A DNA stretch of 56,876 bases from Sphingobium estronivorans (GCF_008692605.1 NZ_LFCT01000032.1:1-56876), one strand, 5' to 3'. Counted from the first letter of the stretch, positions 17,522 through 27,170 are shown. Notes: generated from the sequence alone by a model not told the origin. A program made the numbers and translations.

Positions 17522-17551
17522 GCATCCGCCTGTTCCGCAAGCCAGCTGGAT

Positions 17552-18691
17552 TTACGGCATTTTTTGGCCGTCCGCGTCGAAACGCAGATCGTCCGGCACG
17601 GTGATGAACGGCCGGTCCATCTCGCCAGCCATGCGATTCTCCACGCGAAAGACGAAGGCCAGCACGGTCGCAACCGCCATGTAGAGGCCCTCGTTCACGA
17701 TCTGCCCGGCGCGCGAGGTGAAGTAGATGGCGCGCGCCAGTTCGGGATATTGCAGCACCGTCACGCCATTCTGGTCGGCCAGTTCGCGGATCGCCGCCGC
17801 CACCGCGTCGCAACCGCGCGCCACCACGACCGGCGCGGCGTCCTGCCCCGGCTTGTAGCGCAGTGCGACGGCGAAATGGGTCGGGTTGGTGATGATGACG
17901 CTGGCCTCGGCCACGGCCTGGCGGGTGGACCCGCTCAGCACCTCGAACTGGCGGCGGCGGATATGGCCTTTCAGTTCGGGCGAGCCTTCGCTTTCCTTAT
18001 GCTCATCCTTGATTTCCTGCTTGCTCATCGACAGCCGCTTGGACCGCTGCATGAGCTGCGCGGGCACGTCGATGCCCGCGATCAGGAACAGCCCCCCCGC
18101 CATCACCAGGCAGGTCATGATGAACATATTGCCCAGGTCCGACATGGCGGGCGCCAGCCCGGATCGCCCAAGGCCGATGATCTCGCTCATCCGGTCCCAG
18201 ATCATCCAGACGCCGATGGCGCCCAGCAACGACACCTTGGCGATCGACTTGAGGAGTTCGATAAGGCCCTGCATACCGAACATGCGCTTGAGACCGGAGG
18301 CGGGATTGAGCTTCGACGCCTTGGGCGCGAAGGCGCCGGGACGAAAGCCGAGCGACCCCAGCAGCGCCGGCCCGGCAATCGCCGCGATCAATGTCGCCAG
18401 CATGATCCCCGCCACCGGCAGCGCGATCCCCGACAACAGGCTGAAACCCCGGTCGGCGGGCGCGAAATTGACGATATCCTCGCGACTGAAGCGCAACGCC
18501 TGCACCAGCATGTGCGACAGCGATTTCACGACCGACGGTCCGGTGACCGCAATCCACCCGATTCCCGCCATCACCACCAGAGCGGTGGCGAGATCGCGGG
18601 ACTGGAGGATGTCGCCGTTTTTCGCGGCGTCCTTGAGTTTCTTGGCTGTCGGTTTTTCGGTCTTTTCACCGCCGCCATTGCTCTCCGCCAT
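17552..18691 (-). CDS. flhB: Flagellar export switch protein FlhB
   Basis: The 379-residue membrane protein of the type III export gate controls the change from rod/hook to filament export. It has four membrane helices in the first 210 residues and a cytoplasmic domain with the self-cleaving NPTH motif (VIITNPTHFAVALRY). EKTEKPTAKKLKDA at the N-terminus is typical. It is the last gene of the long fli operon, 3 bp after fliR. Confidence 0.97.
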   Translation of the reverse strand: MAESNGGGEKTEKPTAKKLKDAAKNGDILQSRDLATALVVMAGIGWIAVTGPSVVKSLSHMLVQALRFSREDIVNFAPADRGFSLLSGIALPVAGIMLATLIAAIAGPALLGSLGFRPGAFAPKASKLNPASGLKRMFGMQGLIELLKSIAKVSLLGAIGVWMIWDRMSEIIGLGRSGLAPAMSDLGNMFIMTCLVMAGGLFLIAGIDVPAQLMQRSKRLSMSKQEIKDEHKESEGSPELKGHIRRRQFEVLSGSTRQAVAEASVIITNPTHFAVALRYKPGQDAAPVVVARGCDAVAAAIRELADQNGVTVLQYPELARAIYFTSRAGQIVNEGLYMAVATVLAFVFRVENRMAGEMDRPFITVPDDLRFDADGQKMP

Positions 18692-18694
18692 GGT

Positions 18695-19477
18695 TCAGCG
18701 CCCTTCCGCCAGGCTTTGCGCCTGATCCAACCCGGCCTTGAGCGCGATGGTGATGCCCTCGCCCATGATCGGCACGGTCATCGCCAGCAGGATCAGCCCC
18801 GCCATCAGCGCCACCGGCATGCCCACCGCGAACAGGTTGAGCGCGGGCGCCGTGCGGGACAGCATCCCCATGACGATCTGCACCAGCACCAGCGCGAACC
18901 CGACCGGCAACGCGATGGTCAGCCCCGCGCCGAGCAAGGCGCCGCCAAATTCGACCAGATGCCAGACCGCATCATTGCTGAGCATCGCGCCGTTGGGCGG
19001 GATCGCCTGATAGCTCTGCACCACGAAACTCACCAGCATCAGATGCCCGTCCATGGCGAGCAGCAGGAAGGTGGAAAGGATCGAGAGGAACTGCCCTACC
19101 GCCTGCGTCGCCTGACCCGAGGACGGATCGACCATCGCCGCGAAATTCAGGCCCATGGTGTTGCCGATGGCCTCCCCCGCGACCAGCGCGGCGGCATAGC
19201 CGATCTGCACGGCAAAGCCCATGGCGAGGCCCGCCAGCACTTCGCCCGCGACCAGCATGATGCCCTCGAAACTGGCGACGCCATCGGCAGGAAGCTGGAT
19301 ATGCACGCTGTTGAGCGCCGCCATGCCCAGGGCCAGCGACAGGATCAGCCGCAATTGCAACGGCACCGCCGGCGCGCCGAAAACGGGCGCCGCCATGAAG
19401 GCCGCGCCCGGACGGATCATCGCGATCAGCCAGATCCACAGCTGGACTTCCACATGGGCGAAGCCCGGCGCGATCAT
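18695..19477 (-). CDS. fliR: Flagellar export gate protein FliR
   Basis: The 260-residue membrane protein is part of the FliPQR export channel at the centre of the basal body. It shows the family's repeated hydrophobic segments, with GxxxAxPVFGAPAVPLQLRL and the ALVAGEAIGNTMGLNFA block. ATG 19477 overlaps the fliQ stop (4 bp); long upstream extensions lie in the fliQ gene out of frame. Translationally coupled between fliQ and flhB. Confidence 0.95.
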   Translation of the reverse strand: MIAPGFAHVEVQLWIWLIAMIRPGAAFMAAPVFGAPAVPLQLRLILSLALGMAALNSVHIQLPADGVASFEGIMLVAGEVLAGLAMGFAVQIGYAAALVAGEAIGNTMGLNFAAMVDPSSGQATQAVGQFLSILSTFLLLAMDGHLMLVSFVVQSYQAIPPNGAMLSNDAVWHLVEFGGALLGAGLTIALPVGFALVLVQIVMGMLSRTAPALNLFAVGMPVALMAGLILLAMTVPIMGEGITIALKAGLDQAQSLAEGR

Positions 19478-19746
19478 TGCAGCAGGTCCGGAATGCGCTC
19501 GAAAATCTCGCGCGTGAAGTCCGCGATCAACACCATGATCGACCCGCCGAAGATCACCAGCATGGCGCCGACGATCAGGATCTTGGGGATGAAGCTCAGC
19601 GTCTGCTCGTTGATCGAGGTCGCCGCCTGGATCATGCCGATCAATACGCCCGCGACCAGCGCCGGAATCAGGATCGGCGCTGCCGCCAGCGCCGTGATCC
19701 ACAGCGCCTGCTGCGCCAGCCCCATGAAGAAATCGGCGTTTTCCAT
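19474..19746 (-). CDS. fliQ: Flagellar export gate protein FliQ
   Basis: The 90-residue protein has two membrane helices and the FliQ signature GVLIGMIQAATSINEQTLSFIPKIL. Four copies assemble around the FliP5R1 channel. It lies 10 bp after fliP and overlaps fliR by 4 bp. Length and order (fliP-fliQ-fliR-flhB) are canonical. Confidence 0.96.
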   Translation of the reverse strand: MENADFFMGLAQQALWITALAAAPILIPALVAGVLIGMIQAATSINEQTLSFIPKILIVGAMLVIFGGSIMVLIADFTREIFERIPDLLQ

Positions 19747-19756
19747 GCCCGCGCGC

Positions 19757-20542
19757 CTATGTTGCGAAGGAGCCGGCCAGCGATCCCATGGTCAGCGCCC
19801 AGCCATCCACCAGCACGAACAGCAGCAGCTTGAACGGCATGGAGATGATCGTCGGGGACAGCATCATCATGCCCAGCGCCATCAGCGTGGAGGCCACGAC
19901 AAGGTCGATGATGAGGAACGGCAGGAAGATCATGAAGCCGATCTGGAACGCGGTCTTCAGTTCCGACGTCACGAAGGCAGGCAGCAGGATCGAAAAGGGG
20001 ATGTCGGCGGGCGACCTGAACGCGGGCGCCTCAGCCAGATTGGCGAACAGCTTGAGGTCGGTCTCGCGCGTCTGCTTGGTCATGAAGCCGTGCAGCACCT
20101 TGCCCGAACGGCCCACCGCCTCCTCAATGGAAATCTGCCCCTTGCCATAGGGATCGAAGGCCTGGGCGTTGATCTGGTCGACATAGGGCCGCATCACGAA
20201 CAGCGACAGGAACAGGGTCAGCCCGACCAGCACCTGATTGGGCGGCGTCTGTTGCAGGCCGAGCGCCTGACGCAGCAGCGACAGGACGATGAGGATGCGG
20301 GTGAAGCTGGTCATCATGAGCACCAGCGACGGCAGCACCGTCAGCAGGCTCATCAGGATCAGGATTTGCAGGCTCAGCGACAGCGAACGGCCATCGCCCG
20401 AAATCTGCCCCATGGCCTTCGTCAGCGCGCCGCCATTGTCGACGGGCGCGGCCTGCGCGACCGTCTGCGCCAACGCCGGTTCCATCAGCAGCAGTGCGGC
20501 GGCCAGACCCAGGCCGCCGATCAGAAGCCGTTCAGCGCGCAC
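19757..20542 (-). CDS. fliP: Flagellar export gate protein FliP
   Basis: The protein of about 261 residues begins with a cleavable signal peptide ([21 protein letters not shown]) as FliP does, and carries [29 protein letters not shown] and the C-terminal [12 protein letters not shown] block. I prefer GTG 20542 (overlapping the fliO stop by 11 bp) because it gives a normal signal peptide. A GTG at 20581 would add 13 residues without a visible ribosome-binding site. FliP pentamers form the export pore. Confidence 0.94.
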   Translation of the reverse strand: MRAERLLIGGLGLAAALLLMEPALAQTVAQAAPVDNGGALTKAMGQISGDGRSLSLSLQILILMSLLTVLPSLVLMMTSFTRILIVLSLLRQALGLQQTPPNQVLVGLTLFLSLFVMRPYVDQINAQAFDPYGKGQISIEEAVGRSGKVLHGFMTKQTRETDLKLFANLAEAPAFRSPADIPFSILLPAFVTSELKTAFQIGFMIFLPFLIIDLVVASTLMALGMMMLSPTIISMPFKLLLFVLVDGWALTMGSLAGSFAT

Positions 20543-20795
20543 GATAGGGGTCGCCTTCCGCGATCTTCTCAATGCGGCCACGGGTCACGGAGAGCAGGAT
20601 TTTCTTCCCCTCGAACTCCACCACGGCGAGCTTGCCGAACGTCCCCATCGGCAAGGCTTCCAGCACTTTGAGGGAGCGGTCATTCTGCCCGGCCATCATG
20701 CCGGGTTGATATTTGCGCCACAGCCACAGCGCGCCGAAGGCCATGCCCCCCACCAGCGGCAACAAGATCAGCAGCTTGACGAAGTACCAGATCAT
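20532..20795 (-). CDS. fliO: Flagellar protein FliO
   Basis: The 87-residue protein has one N-terminal membrane helix and a small cytoplasmic domain with the FliO pattern [11 protein letters not shown]...[20 protein letters not shown]. FliO is a scaffold needed for stable assembly of the FliP ring. It is short but within the range of alphaproteobacterial FliO. It starts 76 bp after fliN, the largest gap in the operon's distal part. Confidence 0.85.
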   Translation of the reverse strand: MIWYFVKLLILLPLVGGMAFGALWLWRKYQPGMMAGQNDRSLKVLEALPMGTFGKLAVVEFEGKKILLSVTRGRIEKIAEGDPYRAR

Positions 20796-20871
20796 GAACG
20801 GGCTTTCGAGATGATGGTTAATCCGTCACGCGGTCTGCCAATGTTGGCGCGCAAGGCAAGCGGTAATTCGT

Positions 20872-21210
20872 TCACCCGCGCCGTTCGACACCGGCAAGCC
20901 GCGTTTCGGTCGCCGCGATCTCAACGATGCGGATGCCGTAGCGACCATTGACCGTCACCACCTCGCCCTTGGCGATCAGCGCGCCATTGACCATGATGTC
21001 CAGCAGATCGTCGGCCTGCCGGTCCAGTTCCACCACGCTGCCTTCGGCAAGGTCCATGACCTCCGCCAGACGCAGCGAGGTCGACCCGACCTCCACCGAC
21101 ATGCGGACGGGAATGTCCGCCAGCAGACGAAATTGCCGGTTGTTCACCATGCGGCTGATGCTGTCCTCACCCCCATTGTCGAGGCGCGGGGCTTCACTCA
21201 TATCGCTCAT
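20872..21210 (-). CDS. fliN: Flagellar motor switch protein FliN
   Basis: The 112-residue protein is a single SpoA domain (LLADIPVRMSVEVGSTSLRLAEVMDLAEGSVVELDR) with the VNGRYGIRIVEI end, forming the base of the C-ring and receiving FliH-FliI. Length suits FliN without an extra N-terminal domain. It overlaps fliM by 4 bp, consistent with fixed stoichiometry. Confidence 0.94.
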   Translation of the reverse strand: MSDMSEAPRLDNGGEDSISRMVNNRQFRLLADIPVRMSVEVGSTSLRLAEVMDLAEGSVVELDRQADDLLDIMVNGALIAKGEVVTVNGRYGIRIVEIAATETRLAGVERRG

Positions 21211-22091
21211 TGTCCGGGTTCCTGTGCAAGCTTTTCAATCTGGAATGCGGCGCGGCCGTCCTGTTCGCCAATGGAACCATGGGCGACAATGCGGTCGCCC
21301 ACGATCAGCGGCAGGCTGCGGTTGATGGTCACGGGAATGACGTCCCCGGCCTTGAGCTGCATCAACTCGGCCAGAGACAGATTGGGACGCGCCAGCACAG
21401 TGCGGGCGGGCAGGCGGATGTCGCGCATCCGCGTGGCGATGCGCGCCTGCCAGACGGGATCGGTGCGTTCGTCATCGACCGGAACCTTCGCCCCCATCAG
21501 CGGCTCGACGGCGCGCAGTCCGGCCAGCGGAAACAACAGATCGATCGGCCATTCATGCTCTCGGCTGATGCTCAGGATAAAGCGTTGCAGCACCATCTGC
21601 TCGCCCGGCTGCGCGGCGGCGGCGAAGCCCACGCCCGTCTCGCGCACGATCAACCCCGGTTCGACCGTCAGCATGTCAGCCCAGCATTCCACCAGCCGGG
21701 CCATGAAGGCATCGGAAATGCGGGCGATCAGCCGGTCTTCGGTCGGCGTGAACTCGCCGCGCGCGGGCAGCGGCCGGTTGCCGATGCCGCCGTAGAAACA
21801 GTCGACCAGGGTCGAGATCATCGCCGCGTCCAGCCGCAGCAGCACCTGCCCCTTGAGCGGCGCGAGGCGATAGACGCCAATGCTGGAGGAAGCGGGCACA
21901 TCGACGCTCCATGCGCCGAATTCCAGCGCCTTGGCGTCCCGCGCGGTGACAAGCGGACGCACCCCGGCAATCGGCTCGATCAAGGCACGAAGACGCCGGC
22001 CGAGCTTTTCGCCCAGCCGGTCCAGCCCTGACAGCATCAGCGGCGCCTGCGATTCCCCCCGCCCGAGGGCGTAGGCTTGAACGTCGGTCAT
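21207..22091 (-). CDS. fliM: Flagellar motor switch protein FliM (N-terminally short)
   Basis: The 294-residue protein has the FliM middle domain (FYGGIGNRP, then EFTPTEDRLIARI) and a C-terminal SpoA domain (LMQLKAGDVIPVTI). FliM is the C-ring subunit that contacts FliG and, in E. coli, binds CheY-P by an N-terminal EIDALL peptide. That peptide and its linker (about 40 residues) are absent: the ATG at 22091, with AGGGGAC upstream, leads directly into the region equivalent to E. coli residue 45. Starts 51 bp after fliL. Confidence 0.9.
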   Translation of the reverse strand: MTDVQAYALGRGESQAPLMLSGLDRLGEKLGRRLRALIEPIAGVRPLVTARDAKALEFGAWSVDVPASSSIGVYRLAPLKGQVLLRLDAAMISTLVDCFYGGIGNRPLPARGEFTPTEDRLIARISDAFMARLVECWADMLTVEPGLIVRETGVGFAAAAQPGEQMVLQRFILSISREHEWPIDLLFPLAGLRAVEPLMGAKVPVDDERTDPVWQARIATRMRDIRLPARTVLARPNLSLAELMQLKAGDVIPVTINRSLPLIVGDRIVAHGSIGEQDGRAAFQIEKLAQEPGQ

Positions 22092-22142
22092 TTCAGTCCC
22101 CTGCCGTCACGGGCGAGGGACGTCCCACGCGTTCAGGCAGCC

Positions 22143-22808
22143 CTATTGAATAACGAAATTGGTAAAATAAACGTTATCGACGCCACCATAGCCCGTCTTT
22201 TGCTTCAAAATGTCGTTAATGATGGTCTTGATCTTGCCCTGAAGCGCCCTTTTGCCCTCCGGGGTGGACAGCGTCTCGACCGGCTGTTCGGCCAGCATCA
22301 TCAGCACCTGGCTGCGAATCGCCATCTCATGGGTCTTGATCGCCTCGACCACGCGAATGTCGTAATAGGTCGAAATGGCGATGGAGATCTGCGCGAACGC
22401 GTCCGTGTCCGACATGTTCGAGGTGAAGGGCGTCTGAAGCTGGAAATAGGTCGCCTGATAGGCCGCCGGATTGGCCGGGGTGGGCAGGTCGATGCCCTTG
22501 GCCGGGATGTGGATGCCGGAGGGCACGTGGCTGCTGCCGCCCCCGCCGCCGCCCCCATGGCCGCCTTCCTTCTCCCCGCCGCCGCTAAACCCATGGGCCT
22601 TGGCGACTTCTTCCGCGCTTTCGCCCGCCAGGACGAGCACGGGCTTGTTCGGGTCTTCCTTCGGCCCTTCTTCCTTGTGGCTGAAGAAACCGGCGGCATA
22701 GAGCCCGCCCGCCGCGCCGGCCCCACCGACCACCATGGCAATGACGATCAGCAGGATCATCTTCATGCCCCCGCCCTTTTTCTTCTTCGGCTTCGCGTCG
22801 TCACTCAT
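22143..22808 (-). CDS. fliL: Stator-associated protein FliL
   Basis: The 221-residue protein has a Lys-rich cytoplasmic start (KPKKKKGG), one membrane helix (ILLIVIAMVVGGAGAAGG), a Gly/His-rich linker, and a periplasmic domain ending in GVDNVYFTNFVIQ. FliL surrounds stator units and raises torque. The linker (GGGEKEGGHGGGGGGGSSH) is longer and more repetitive than usual, which would extend the periplasmic ring from the membrane. It lies 22 bp after fliK. Confidence 0.9.
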   Translation of the reverse strand: MSDDAKPKKKKGGGMKMILLIVIAMVVGGAGAAGGLYAAGFFSHKEEGPKEDPNKPVLVLAGESAEEVAKAHGFSGGGEKEGGHGGGGGGGSSHVPSGIHIPAKGIDLPTPANPAAYQATYFQLQTPFTSNMSDTDAFAQISIAISTYYDIRVVEAIKTHEMAIRSQVLMMLAEQPVETLSTPEGKRALQGKIKTIINDILKQKTGYGGVDNVYFTNFVIQ

Positions 22809-22830
22809 GAAAATCGGTCCCCCGTCTTAA

Positions 22831-24792
22831 TCAGGCATAGCGCGCGCGCACGGCGTCATTGCCCGCCCGGCGCGTGTCGTCATGGTTAAGAACGGCCGGA
22901 TCGCCGGAATTTTTAGCGGCAAAGGCACTATTTTCGCGGCCTTGCCAGCGGCCCTGCCCCTGCGCCTGACCCTGTTGGGACTGCGCCATATTCTGGCTGT
23001 TATGGGCCCAGCCATGGGCGGTCTGCGAGGATTGCTGCTGAGACGATTGCGGGTTCGCGCTGTCAGTCCGCGCCGCTTCCGCGACAGGAGGGGCGCGCTC
23101 GACCTTCACCTCGGAAATGCGCACCGCCGAGAGGCTGGCATCGAGACGCAGCCGGTCGCTGTCCTGACGCAGCGCCATTTCCGCGGCCTCATTGGCGACG
23201 GTCAGGCTGACCGCCGCGCCGTCACTGCCCTGGCGGATGTCGACCTGCACCGGACCAAGCCGGTCGGCATTGATCTGGAACCGGCCCTGCGCACCATTGG
23301 CGGAAAGCCCCGCTATGTCGCGGGCCAGACCGTCGATCCACTGGCCCGACACGCCCATGTCGACCACCTGCGCGCCCAGGCTGGCGGACAGGTCGACCAC
23401 CGGCTGGGCCGTGATTTGCGGCCCCGGCTGCGCGGTTTGCACGGCAGCGGGCTGGCTGGCGATAGGCGGCTGGTCGCCGGTCGGTGCCGACACGGGCAGG
23501 ATGTCCCCGCGCTCCACCAAGCGATCGGCCTTGCCGCTGCCGGCAACGGTCTCGCCGGAGCGTTGTGCCGGGACGCGCTGGCCGAATTGTTCGCGCACAA
23601 GCTGCAACAGGGACAGCGCTTCGGATTTGACCGGCTTGGCCTTGCGGTTCGCGGCTGGCGGAATTGCGGCGGATGCCTCAGCTAAGACGGGCTGATCCGC
23701 AAGAGGATCGTCCACGGATGGCGCGCTCGCCGGGGAAACCGCTGGCACGGGAGCTTGCTTCTGCACGGCGACCGACGGGCTGACAGGCCCGGCGGTGGCC
23801 GGAACGGGCGCCGGACCGGCAGGCATGGACGGCGGTATCGGCAATGCCGCGTTCGACGCGGCCGCACGCTCCGCCTTCCCAGGCTGAAAGGCGGCGACGG
23901 GAACCGCCTGCGCCGTCACAGGCGAGGAATCGTCGACAGCTTTGGAAAGCGGCATATTTTGCGGAGCGGCAGGCGCACGCTCGGCAGGCAGCGGCGTGTC
24001 GCCCGAAGCGACCGGCCCAGGCACAGGCGCCGCTACGGGCGCCTGGGGCAGCGGCGGCATCGACGGGACCAGGACCAGCCGTTCCTTCTGCCCCTGCGGC
24101 GGGGGCGGCAGGGACTGATCCCGCACCGCGACCACGGCTGGCGGCACGGTCACCGGCATCGCCAGCGCAAGCGGCTGGGGCGCCGGATCGGCATCGGCGC
24201 GCTGGTCGTCGCGGTCCTCGACCTCGCCGTCGTCCTGCCTGTCCGGTTCAGCCTTTGCCGTCACGACGTCAGGATTCGGCGGCACGGGCAGCGCCCCGCC
24301 TTCCGGTTTCGGCGCAGCCTTGGTGGGGCCGGGAAGCGGTTCCTCGACGGGCGCGAGAGCCGCCATCACCGGAGAAGGAACCATCACGGGCTGCTGCTCG
24401 ACCGGCGCTTCTGCGGAGGCCTCTACGAGTGGCATGGGCGTCGGCGCGGGAATGCCATCGGCCGCCGGGTCGAGCGGGACCGTCAAGGGGATGGGCGTCC
24501 GGGCCTGAAGCGCACCCAGCATCCGCGCCGTGCCCAACGGCAAAGTCGCGATTGCCGCTGCACCCGCGCCTTGCGTCCCATCACCATCCACCGTCTGCGG
24601 GAGGGGCAAAGGCAAGGCGGCGCCAGCGGTCGCCTCCCCCATGTCGCCAACCGCGCCGAACAGGGCGGCAAAATCCACCCCTTCGCCCGTCGGCGGCGCG
24701 GACACGCCCGGAGCAGCCGAGGGCGAAAGCTGCGTCGAGGCCGACGAAAAGAGCAGCGCCTTGAGGCTGGTCATCATATTCACGTCAGACAT
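22831..24792 (-). CDS. fliK: Flagellar hook-length control protein FliK
   Basis: The 653-residue protein is mostly Pro/Ala/Val-rich and disordered (about 30-430), the molecular-ruler part that measures hook length during export. The C-terminal domain contains GAQGRFQINADRLGPVQVDIRQ and ADRLRLDASLSAVRI-like sequence, the Flg_hook region that switches FlhB. The last 70 residues are Gln/Ser/Gly-rich. It overlaps fliJ by 8 bp. Identification rests on the C-domain and position. Confidence 0.85.
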   Translation of the reverse strand: MSDVNMMTSLKALLFSSASTQLSPSAAPGVSAPPTGEGVDFAALFGAVGDMGEATAGAALPLPLPQTVDGDGTQGAGAAAIATLPLGTARMLGALQARTPIPLTVPLDPAADGIPAPTPMPLVEASAEAPVEQQPVMVPSPVMAALAPVEEPLPGPTKAAPKPEGGALPVPPNPDVVTAKAEPDRQDDGEVEDRDDQRADADPAPQPLALAMPVTVPPAVVAVRDQSLPPPPQGQKERLVLVPSMPPLPQAPVAAPVPGPVASGDTPLPAERAPAAPQNMPLSKAVDDSSPVTAQAVPVAAFQPGKAERAAASNAALPIPPSMPAGPAPVPATAGPVSPSVAVQKQAPVPAVSPASAPSVDDPLADQPVLAEASAAIPPAANRKAKPVKSEALSLLQLVREQFGQRVPAQRSGETVAGSGKADRLVERGDILPVSAPTGDQPPIASQPAAVQTAQPGPQITAQPVVDLSASLGAQVVDMGVSGQWIDGLARDIAGLSANGAQGRFQINADRLGPVQVDIRQGSDGAAVSLTVANEAAEMALRQDSDRLRLDASLSAVRISEVKVERAPPVAEAARTDSANPQSSQQQSSQTAHGWAHNSQNMAQSQQGQAQGQGRWQGRENSAFAAKNSGDPAVLNHDDTRRAGNDAVRARYA

Positions 24793-25222
24793 CTCCTGTC
24801 CTCTGCATCCGGCGATAGCGCGGCAGGGCCGCGAGCTTGTTTTCCCGCCATTCCTCCAGATCCGCGCGGGCGCGGTCCTTCAGCTTCACGGCGATTTCGC
24901 GATCCCGATTGGCCGCGAGGCTCAGGCCTTCCTTGACCTCCACCTTGCGGCGCGCATCGTAGAGCGCACCATCCAACTGACGCCCCGCCTGTTCCAGACG
25001 GCCCGCCAGTTCCTGCATCGCTGCAAAATTCGCGCCAGTTGCCACGCCCTGGCCAGAAACCTGCCCCTGAAAAAGATCATTGCGCACATTGCGCAGCCGC
25101 TCGACATTGCGGGCGAGGCCCTCCGCCTCGTCGCGGGCGCGGGCGGTTTCGGCGACCGCCATGGCATGCTGCACATGGCGGACGCGCAGCACGCGCTGGC
25201 GGCGGTCGACCTCTCCCTTCAC
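24785..25222 (-). CDS. fliJ: Flagellar export protein FliJ
   Basis: The 145-residue protein is almost entirely predicted coiled coil rich in Arg, Ala and Glu, as expected for FliJ, which inserts into the FliI hexamer like the gamma subunit of F1-ATPase and contacts FlhA. Sequence conservation in this family is low, so the call depends on length, coiled-coil character and place: it overlaps fliI by 4 bp and fliK by 8 bp. Confidence 0.85.
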   Translation of the reverse strand: MKGEVDRRQRVLRVRHVQHAMAVAETARARDEAEGLARNVERLRNVRNDLFQGQVSGQGVATGANFAAMQELAGRLEQAGRQLDGALYDARRKVEVKEGLSLAANRDREIAVKLKDRARADLEEWRENKLAALPRYRRMQRTGDV

Positions 25223-26547
25223 GCGCCGAACTCAGCCATCAGGGCGTTGGCGCTGGTGTCGAGGTCGATGAAGCTCTTCTGATCCTGCCGGATGAAGTCG
25301 AGGATTTCCTGACGGCGCTGCACCGCCTCGTCGATCACCGGATCGTTGCCGGGGCGATAGGCGCCCATCAGGATCAGGTCGCGATTTTCCTCATAGGCGG
25401 CCCAGAGGCGCCGATAGGCAGCAGCAGCCAGCCGATGCTCCTCCGGCACGACATCGGCCATGACGCGCGACAGCGACTTGCCGATGTCGATGGCCGGGAA
25501 GATCGCCTGTTCCGACAGATGGCGCGACAGCACGAAATGCCCATCCACGATGGCGCGGGCCGCATCCACGATCGGATCGTCCGTGTCGTCGCCATCGGCC
25601 AGAACGGTATAAAGCGCCGTGATCGACCCCCCGGTCCGCGCGTCGACGCCCGCCCGCTCGACCAGACGCGGGATCAGCGCCAATGCGGAGGGCGGATAGC
25701 CCTTCATCGCCGGCGGCTCGCCCAGAGCGAGGCCGATTTCCCGCTGGGCATGGGCGCAGCGCGTCAGGCTGTCGATCAGCAGCAGCACCTTCTTGCCCCG
25801 CGCCCGGAAATATTCGGCAATCGCCGTCGCCCGCGCCGCCGCGCGCAGGCGCAGCACCGGCGGATGATCGGCGGGCACGGCAACGACGATGCTCTTGTGC
25901 ATCGAATTTTTGAGCTTGGTTTCCAGAAAGTCGCTGACCTCGCGGCCACGCTCACCGATCAGGCCCGCGACGACGATGTCGGCCTCGGCCCCGGCGATCA
26001 TCTGGCCCATCAGCACCGACTTCCCGACGCCCGACCCGGCGATGATCGCAATGCGCTGGCCGCGTCCTGCGGTCAGCAGCGCATTGACGGCCCGCACGCC
26101 CAGATCGAACGGCTCGGTCACGCGCCCCCGGTCCAGCACATTGCCCTTGACCCCGTTGAGCGGCCAGGACCCGCCCGCGATGATCGGCCCCTTGCGGTCG
26201 AGCGGCTGGCCCATGGCGTCGATGACCCGCCCGATCAGCCCGTCCCCCACCTGCACCATGGTCGCCTGCGAATCCGGTTCCACCCGCGCGCCATTCTCCA
26301 GCGGCGCGTCGGCATCCAGCGGCACCAGCAGGGTCTTGTCGCCGCGAAAGCCCACGACCTCGGCCCGGCAGACCGTGCCATCCGCCGCGATCACCCGCGC
26401 GCCGGCACCGATGGGGCGACGGAAGCCGGTGACTTCCAGCATCCCCGCATCATGGCTCACCAGCCGCCCGACATGGCGCGGCTGGCGATTCTGCACCTGC
26501 ATATGGTCGAACAGCGTTTCCGCCTGAGCGAGCGCGGCGCGGATCAT
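25219..26547 (-). CDS. fliI: Flagellum-specific ATPase FliI
   Basis: The 442-residue cytoplasmic ATPase energises the flagellar export apparatus. Walker A is IAGSGVGKS, Walker B region LLLIDSLTR, and the F1-like GYPPSALALIPRLVERAG and DGHFVLSRHL motifs are present. Length is typical. It overlaps both fliH and fliJ by 4 bp, so the three soluble export proteins are translated together. Confidence 0.97.
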   Translation of the reverse strand: MIRAALAQAETLFDHMQVQNRQPRHVGRLVSHDAGMLEVTGFRRPIGAGARVIAADGTVCRAEVVGFRGDKTLLVPLDADAPLENGARVEPDSQATMVQVGDGLIGRVIDAMGQPLDRKGPIIAGGSWPLNGVKGNVLDRGRVTEPFDLGVRAVNALLTAGRGQRIAIIAGSGVGKSVLMGQMIAGAEADIVVAGLIGERGREVSDFLETKLKNSMHKSIVVAVPADHPPVLRLRAAARATAIAEYFRARGKKVLLLIDSLTRCAHAQREIGLALGEPPAMKGYPPSALALIPRLVERAGVDARTGGSITALYTVLADGDDTDDPIVDAARAIVDGHFVLSRHLSEQAIFPAIDIGKSLSRVMADVVPEEHRLAAAAYRRLWAAYEENRDLILMGAYRPGNDPVIDEAVQRRQEILDFIRQDQKSFIDLDTSANALMAEFGA

Positions 26548-27170
26548 GCCTTCCCTTCCATATCGTCAAGCAAGGCGCGCAGGCGGGACAGGCGCACATC
26601 GGGCCCATCCTCGACCCAACCGTCAGCGGTTTCCAGCCGGACGCAGCCACGCTGCATATCCCGGTCCGCGATCAGCTTCACGCCGACCGCCTCACCCTCC
26701 AGCAACGCGGCATCATCAGGATGCAGGTGCAGCGCGCTCTTGTCCTCATTCTCCTCGATGAAGGCGGCCACGCTGTCGCAGCGCTGGACCAGCCGCTCAA
26801 TGTCGATCTCGACCTCGCCGACGATCTGCTCGACCAGCCGGACCACGGTGGCGGAAAGCATGGTGGACAGCATGCCGCTGGGCGCGGGCGTCAGCAGCTC
26901 CAGCGCCTCGGCCAGCCGTTGGCGCGCCTCGCCATCGGCGCTGGCGGACTCGCCGGTCACGCGGCAACCTTCATCGAAACCCATGGCAAAGGCTTCGATC
27001 CGCGCCTGTTCGAGGATATCCTCCTCGCTTTCCGGCACGCTGTCATGAACCGCCTGGCCCGGCGCGGCATGAACCTCATTGAACAGGCTGCGGAACCCGC
27101 CGCTCTTGACATGCGCCACGCCGCCCAGGGGCACGCTGGCAACATCCGCATTGGCCCACAGCTTAGACAA
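26544..27170 (-). CDS. fliH: Flagellar export regulator FliH
   Basis: The protein of about 208 residues regulates FliI and tethers it to FliN. It shows an acidic N-terminal half (ESEEDILEQARIEAFAMGFDEG, the FliH helical stretch) and a C-terminal VATPase-E-like domain (VVRLVEQIVGEVEIDIERLV). The start is a TTG at 27170, overlapping the fliG stop, with AAGGGGAA upstream; the frame upstream of it runs inside fliG. It overlaps fliI by 4 bp. Confidence 0.88.
   Translation of the reverse strand: MSKLWANADVASVPLGGVAHVKSGGFRSLFNEVHAAPGQAVHDSVPESEEDILEQARIEAFAMGFDEGCRVTGESASADGEARQRLAEALELLTPAPSGMLSTMLSATVVRLVEQIVGEVEIDIERLVQRCDSVAAFIEENEDKSALHLHPDDAALLEGEAVGVKLIADRDMQRGCVRLETADGWVEDGPDVRLSRLRALLDDMEGKA

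Noticed and set aside
17564..20671. A very long open frame on the plus strand, antisense to flhB-fliP
   Set aside because: It is rich in Arg, His and Gln with no domain, as expected for the antisense frame of GC-rich genes; all flagellar genes on the other strand have clear motifs.
22077..24936. Plus-strand open frames antisense to fliL-fliK
   Set aside because: No start context or homology; they mirror the low-complexity fliK sequence.
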